Positions 4,377-6,528 of a DNA stretch of 6,528 bases are shown here, in pieces; within the stretch, counting starts at the first letter, position 1, and each line of letters opens with the position of its first letter. A model generated the notes under the pieces. The model was not told the DNA's origin. It did no database searches and was given only the letters and a program-made list of their open reading frames with translations. The DNA lies in NCBI GenBank assembly GCA_027039745.1, contig JALUMP010000157.1, forward strand, positions 1 through 6,528, written 5' to 3'. Origin of the DNA: Candidatus Parcubacteria bacterium. Lineage in GTDB: Bacteria > Patescibacteriota > Minisyncoccia > Phycocordibacterales > GCA-2747955. The translations under genes were made by a program, and so were the position numbers.

Positions 4377-4403
4377 GAAGACATCGCTTCTTAGGGCGGT
4401 GAT
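4377..4403 (+). mobile_element. Solo transposon-end-like hairpin (TnpB-element type)
   Basis: GAAG at 4377-4380 is followed by a stem CATCGC (4382-4387)/GCGGTG (4396-4401, one T-G pair) with the loop TTCTTAGG. This parallels the true right end at 144-178: GAAG, an 8-bp stem and the loop TCTTTAG. No tnpB precedes it; the minus-strand gene starts 29 bp to the left. It could be a solo end, the trace of an excised element, or an unrelated leader hairpin of the small genes downstream. The canonical TTCAC terminus is missing (it reads GATAAATGC). Confidence 0.35.
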
Positions 4404-4456
4404 AAATGCTTTCTATAATTAATTTTGAATATTATGACTAAAAATAACTTAAAATA

Positions 4457-4465
4457 TGCTATAAT
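4457..4465 (+). promoter_or_regulatory. Extended -10 promoter of the tiny gene pair
   Basis: TGCTATAAT is the same nine-base box as at 381-389. It lies 30 bp upstream of the ATG at 4496. The predicted start is near 4472. No -35 is seen. Confidence 0.55.
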
Positions 4466-4495
4466 TATAATAACAAAAAATTAAGAAAAAAGAAT

Positions 4496-4621
4496 ATGAA
4501 AATTAAATATTCAGAAATAGATGGAAAATCAATTAATGAAAGTGGAGATTTTGTTTCAGTAGCAAAAGTAATTGAGGAACATGATAGTAATATTTTCATC
4601 AAAAAAGGAGGAGATGTATAA
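4496..4621 (+). CDS. Tiny protein, 41 aa, first of an overlapping pair
   Basis: The ATG at 4496 opens a 41-codon frame (MKIKYSEIDGKSINESGDFV, then SVAKVIEEHDSNIFIKKGGDV) ending in TAA at 4619-4621. Composition and codon use match the neighbours, and an extended -10 box lies 30 bp upstream. The ribosome binding site is weak (only an A/G-rich AAGAA). The stop overlaps the next start (TAATG), so the two are translationally coupled. The family is unknown. The length and the S-V-A-K-V-I-E ... I-F-I-K-K-G-G pattern loosely recall the N-terminal half of Phd/YefM-type antitoxins, but that is weak. It may be a truncated gene. Confidence 0.5.
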   Translation: MKIKYSEIDGKSINESGDFVSVAKVIEEHDSNIFIKKGGDV

Positions 4622-4695
4622 TGCTATTTCATATAAACACAATCGAAGATGAATTCATATGTTATTTTAGAAAAAGACATAATGACCACTCTTGA
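4621..4695 (+). CDS. Tiny protein or gene remnant, 24 aa, strong RBS
   Basis: The ATG at 4621 overlaps the preceding stop by one base and has the best Shine-Dalgarno sequence in the window (AAGGAGGA, about 4605-4612) at eight bases' distance. The frame encodes only 24 residues (MLFHINTIEDEFICYFRKRH, then NDHS) and stops one base before the 3' end of the convergent methyltransferase gene. So strong a site before so short a frame suggests that a longer gene was cut by the rearrangement that brought in the methyltransferase, or that a real microprotein is made. Together with its partner it has the geometry of an antitoxin-toxin pair, but nothing in the residues proves it. Confidence 0.4.
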   Translation: MLFHINTIEDEFICYFRKRHNDHS

Positions 4696-4696
4696 T

Positions 4697-6343
4697 TTAA
4701 GCTTTTATTCTAATTGGTATCTTTTTTAAATCATTTGGAGTTAAACATAATGAATTATTAATGCTGTTATTTATATATGCTTTAACTTCTTCATTTTCTA
4801 TTTGAAATAATATTTCATCAATTGATATATCAATGACTGGACGAATAAAAGAAGCACCTGCTGTATTTATACACAAAGTGTTTTTGTCAATTTTAGTAAA
4901 CTCATATGTGGATGTTTTACAATATAATATTTCTTCTCCGTATAGAGAAAGATTTCTTAATGGTGCTCCTATTTTTTTTAAATATTGAAATGTCTTTTTA
5001 TCCCACTTGACATACAATTTTTCTGTCCCTTTGATCGCTTTTATATATTTCTTTTCGTCAAGACCAGTTCTAAAATCAGTGGGTGTTAACTCTTCTTTTA
5101 CTTCTTCCGCATCTGCAAGTAAATTATACTTATTATTTGTTTCAGAAAATATGACAATTTCATTATTTCCTTTAAAATCAACACCTGTTGCAATGAAAGA
5201 TATTAATCCTAGCGGTAGAATGTCATTATCTCTCACTAGCTTTGCATAATCATCAGTTTCAATAAATTTTTTAAAACTTGAAGTAGTTCTCATTTCTTTT
5301 TTATAAGTATCTAAAAATGGTTGTACTTTTTTGAATTCTTTTTCTATATTTTTATTTATTTTCTCTAGTGGAAATGTTGGTATTCCTTCCATTAACGAAA
5401 TGATATTTGTTTTTTTCATTTTAAAATCTTTTTCTTCAATGAAAATTGAGACTTCTTTTCTTTGTTTTTTCTTTCTACAATAAAAAGTTGCTGTTTTTGT
5501 TTGAATATCAAAATGGTTTTTATGATTTCCTTCTATTCTGTATAGACCTTTTGAAATTAAAGTTTCTCTCATTCTCTTTTTTGTGCTTATTGTCATATAT
5601 GTACTTGAAGTTACAAATGAAAAGAACCCATTATCCTCCAATAATTTACTGCTTTTTTCTACAAAAAGTGAATATAAATCATCAACATACCCAAACTCAT
5701 TTTTGAGATCAACTCTATATCTTTCGCCTAAACTTTTTATCCCTAGATATGGAGGATTTCCAATTATTGCATCATATTTTATTCCAGAATCAAATTCAAC
5801 TAAAAAGTCTTTAATAGTTATATTTTTTTTAATTATTCCAATTTCTTCATTGGATAATTCTTCTCCAAACTTATCAAATACTATAAAATTAAGTCGTTTA
5901 ATGAAAACTTCTATACTGTCTTTTTGTAATTCATTGATAAATATATATTTCTCTATATATTTGACTAAATCAACTTTGCTGGTAAAATTGTTTATAAATA
6001 ATAATATTAGTTTAATAGGAAAATTTCCTGTACCACAAGCTGGATCTAATACTGTCCTTTTCCATAAATTTTCTTCATTAATTATTCTGTTAATCAAAGT
6101 GCTGTCTGTATAATAGCTCCCAGTGTCATATCTACCTTCTTGTAATGAAAGTCTTAGCTCTTGAATGAATGATAGTATTTCAGGTGTTATAGTATGTTCG
6201 ATGTCTTCTTGATCTTCAAAAGAATATTTTCCTTCAAAAAATCCTTTCGACAATTCATCCTCTATTTTAGATAAACTTGATACAGGATTCTTTTCTTTTT
6301 TTAGTTGATCGATTATAATTTCCATATATTCCTTGTTATTCAT
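4697..6343 (-). CDS. N6-adenine DNA methyltransferase (Eco57I/TaqI-like, type II)
   Basis: The 548 residues show a gamma-class adenine methyltransferase. Motif X is GSYYTDSTLINRII (75-88), motif I the AdoMet-binding DPACGTGNF (100-108), motif II an acidic INEL with E138 and motif III KDFL (D179). Motif IV is the catalytic NPPY (196-199), followed by the SLFVEKSSKLL and FSFVTSSTYM motif V-VI region. About 200 C-terminal residues (roughly 340-545) form the TaqI-like target-recognition part (ATGVDFKG, LYVKWDKKTF, CINTAGASF). The length suits a stand-alone methyltransferase; there is no N-terminal nuclease domain as in fused type IIG enzymes. It would transfer a methyl group from AdoMet to adenine in a short site that cannot be predicted. 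The start at 6343 follows an AAAGGA site placed inside the upstream gene, indicating coupling. Confidence 0.92.
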   Translation of the reverse strand: MNNKEYMEIIIDQLKKEKNPVSSLSKIEDELSKGFFEGKYSFEDQEDIEHTITPEILSFIQELRLSLQEGRYDTGSYYTDSTLINRIINEENLWKRTVLDPACGTGNFPIKLILLFINNFTSKVDLVKYIEKYIFINELQKDSIEVFIKRLNFIVFDKFGEELSNEEIGIIKKNITIKDFLVEFDSGIKYDAIIGNPPYLGIKSLGERYRVDLKNEFGYVDDLYSLFVEKSSKLLEDNGFFSFVTSSTYMTISTKKRMRETLISKGLYRIEGNHKNHFDIQTKTATFYCRKKKQRKEVSIFIEEKDFKMKKTNIISLMEGIPTFPLEKINKNIEKEFKKVQPFLDTYKKEMRTTSSFKKFIETDDYAKLVRDNDILPLGLISFIATGVDFKGNNEIVIFSETNNKYNLLADAEEVKEELTPTDFRTGLDEKKYIKAIKGTEKLYVKWDKKTFQYLKKIGAPLRNLSLYGEEILYCKTSTYEFTKIDKNTLCINTAGASFIRPVIDISIDEILFQIENEEVKAYINNSINNSLCLTPNDLKKIPIRIKA

Positions 6344-6346
6344 TTC

Positions 6347-6528
6347 TTAATTTCCTTTATTTTTTTTACACATATTTTGTATAAATTCTTTTTGAGTATC
6401 AAACCTTGATTCTAAATACAACTTATCATATTGGCAATTATACAGTTTATCATTAATTTCTATTTGAAAAAAAGGTTTTTTTAAGTCTGTATTTTTGTAT
6501 ATTTCAAAAACTTTATTCTCATCAATAC
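6347..6528 (-). CDS. C-terminal end of gene upstream of the methyltransferase (partial)
   Basis: A frame enters from the right edge and encodes 59 residues (IDENKVFEIYKNTDLKKPFF ... RFDTQKEFIQNMCKKNKGN), ending in TAA at 6349-6347. The methyltransferase ATG follows after three bases, and the ribosome binding site of the methyltransferase lies within this frame, so the two form an operon. Type II systems often pair methyltransferase and restriction enzyme this closely, so this could be the restriction enzyme. The visible tail (lysine-rich, with one cysteine in QNMCKK) has no diagnostic motif, and a controller or an unrelated gene is equally possible. Confidence 0.65.
   Translation of the reverse strand, partial: IDENKVFEIYKNTDLKKPFFQIEINDKLYNCQYDKLYLESRFDTQKEFIQNMCKKNKGN

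Noticed and set aside
5007..6113. Plus-strand frames opposite the methyltransferase
   Set aside because: Antisense shadows of a gene with clear catalytic motifs.
1..6528. CRISPR array, tRNA or rRNA
   Set aside because: No regularly spaced direct repeats and no tRNA or rRNA hallmark sequences were seen on either strand.

Overview
The window is a very AT-rich (roughly 25-30% GC by eye) bacterial accessory region. Its thioredoxin, its promoters (good, often extended, -10 boxes without a clear -35 but with T-rich upstream DNA) and its codon use suggest a member of the Campylobacterota (Arcobacter/Sulfurimonas-like). This is an inference from style, not a proven placement.

Layout. 1-178 is the right end of a TnpB-type (IS200/IS605 or IS607) transposon: the last 24 codons of tnpB, a nested foldable omega/reRNA scaffold, and the classical terminal hairpin plus GTAGTTCAC. 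The element sits inside a gene for a small secreted protein. Only that gene's first 42 codons remain (303 to 175, minus strand), and its stop codon comes from the transposon. Divergent from it, at about 397-570, is a strong candidate non-coding RNA: an extended -10 box directly precedes a 22-bp perfect closing stem that encloses two further helices. A second, more GC-rich foldable stretch lies at 600-741. At 945-1208 is a small orphan gene with a terminator overlapping its stop.

1279-1726 holds a decayed IS607-family remnant: the C-terminal 67 codons of the serine recombinase TnpA, flanked by a 17-bp inverted repeat (16/17 identical). Next come a 298-codon gene of unknown function (1744-2640, minus), a 16-bp perfect palindrome, and a complete thioredoxin gene (2890-3207, minus). 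Thioredoxin is divergent from a 64-codon phage/plasmid-type small gene (3400-3594).

That small gene converges on a 246-codon gene of a phage-associated family (KTETRR ... YKVGEQIWIRE ... LWDS; 3608-4348, minus, TTG start). Then come a transposon-end-like hairpin at 4377-4403 and two tiny overlapping genes (4496-4621 and 4621-4695). The last gene block is an N6-adenine DNA methyltransferase (4697-6343, minus) preceded, 3 bp upstream and probably co-transcribed, by the C-terminal end of an unidentified gene that may be its restriction partner.

Reading: this is a mobile-DNA landing zone, with at least two TnpB/IS607-type insertions plus possible solo ends, phage-type genes and a restriction-modification gene, around one housekeeping-type gene (trxA). 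The best candidates for something undescribed are the 397-570 RNA, the 600-741 structured DNA, and the repeated transposon-end-like hairpins without a transposase.
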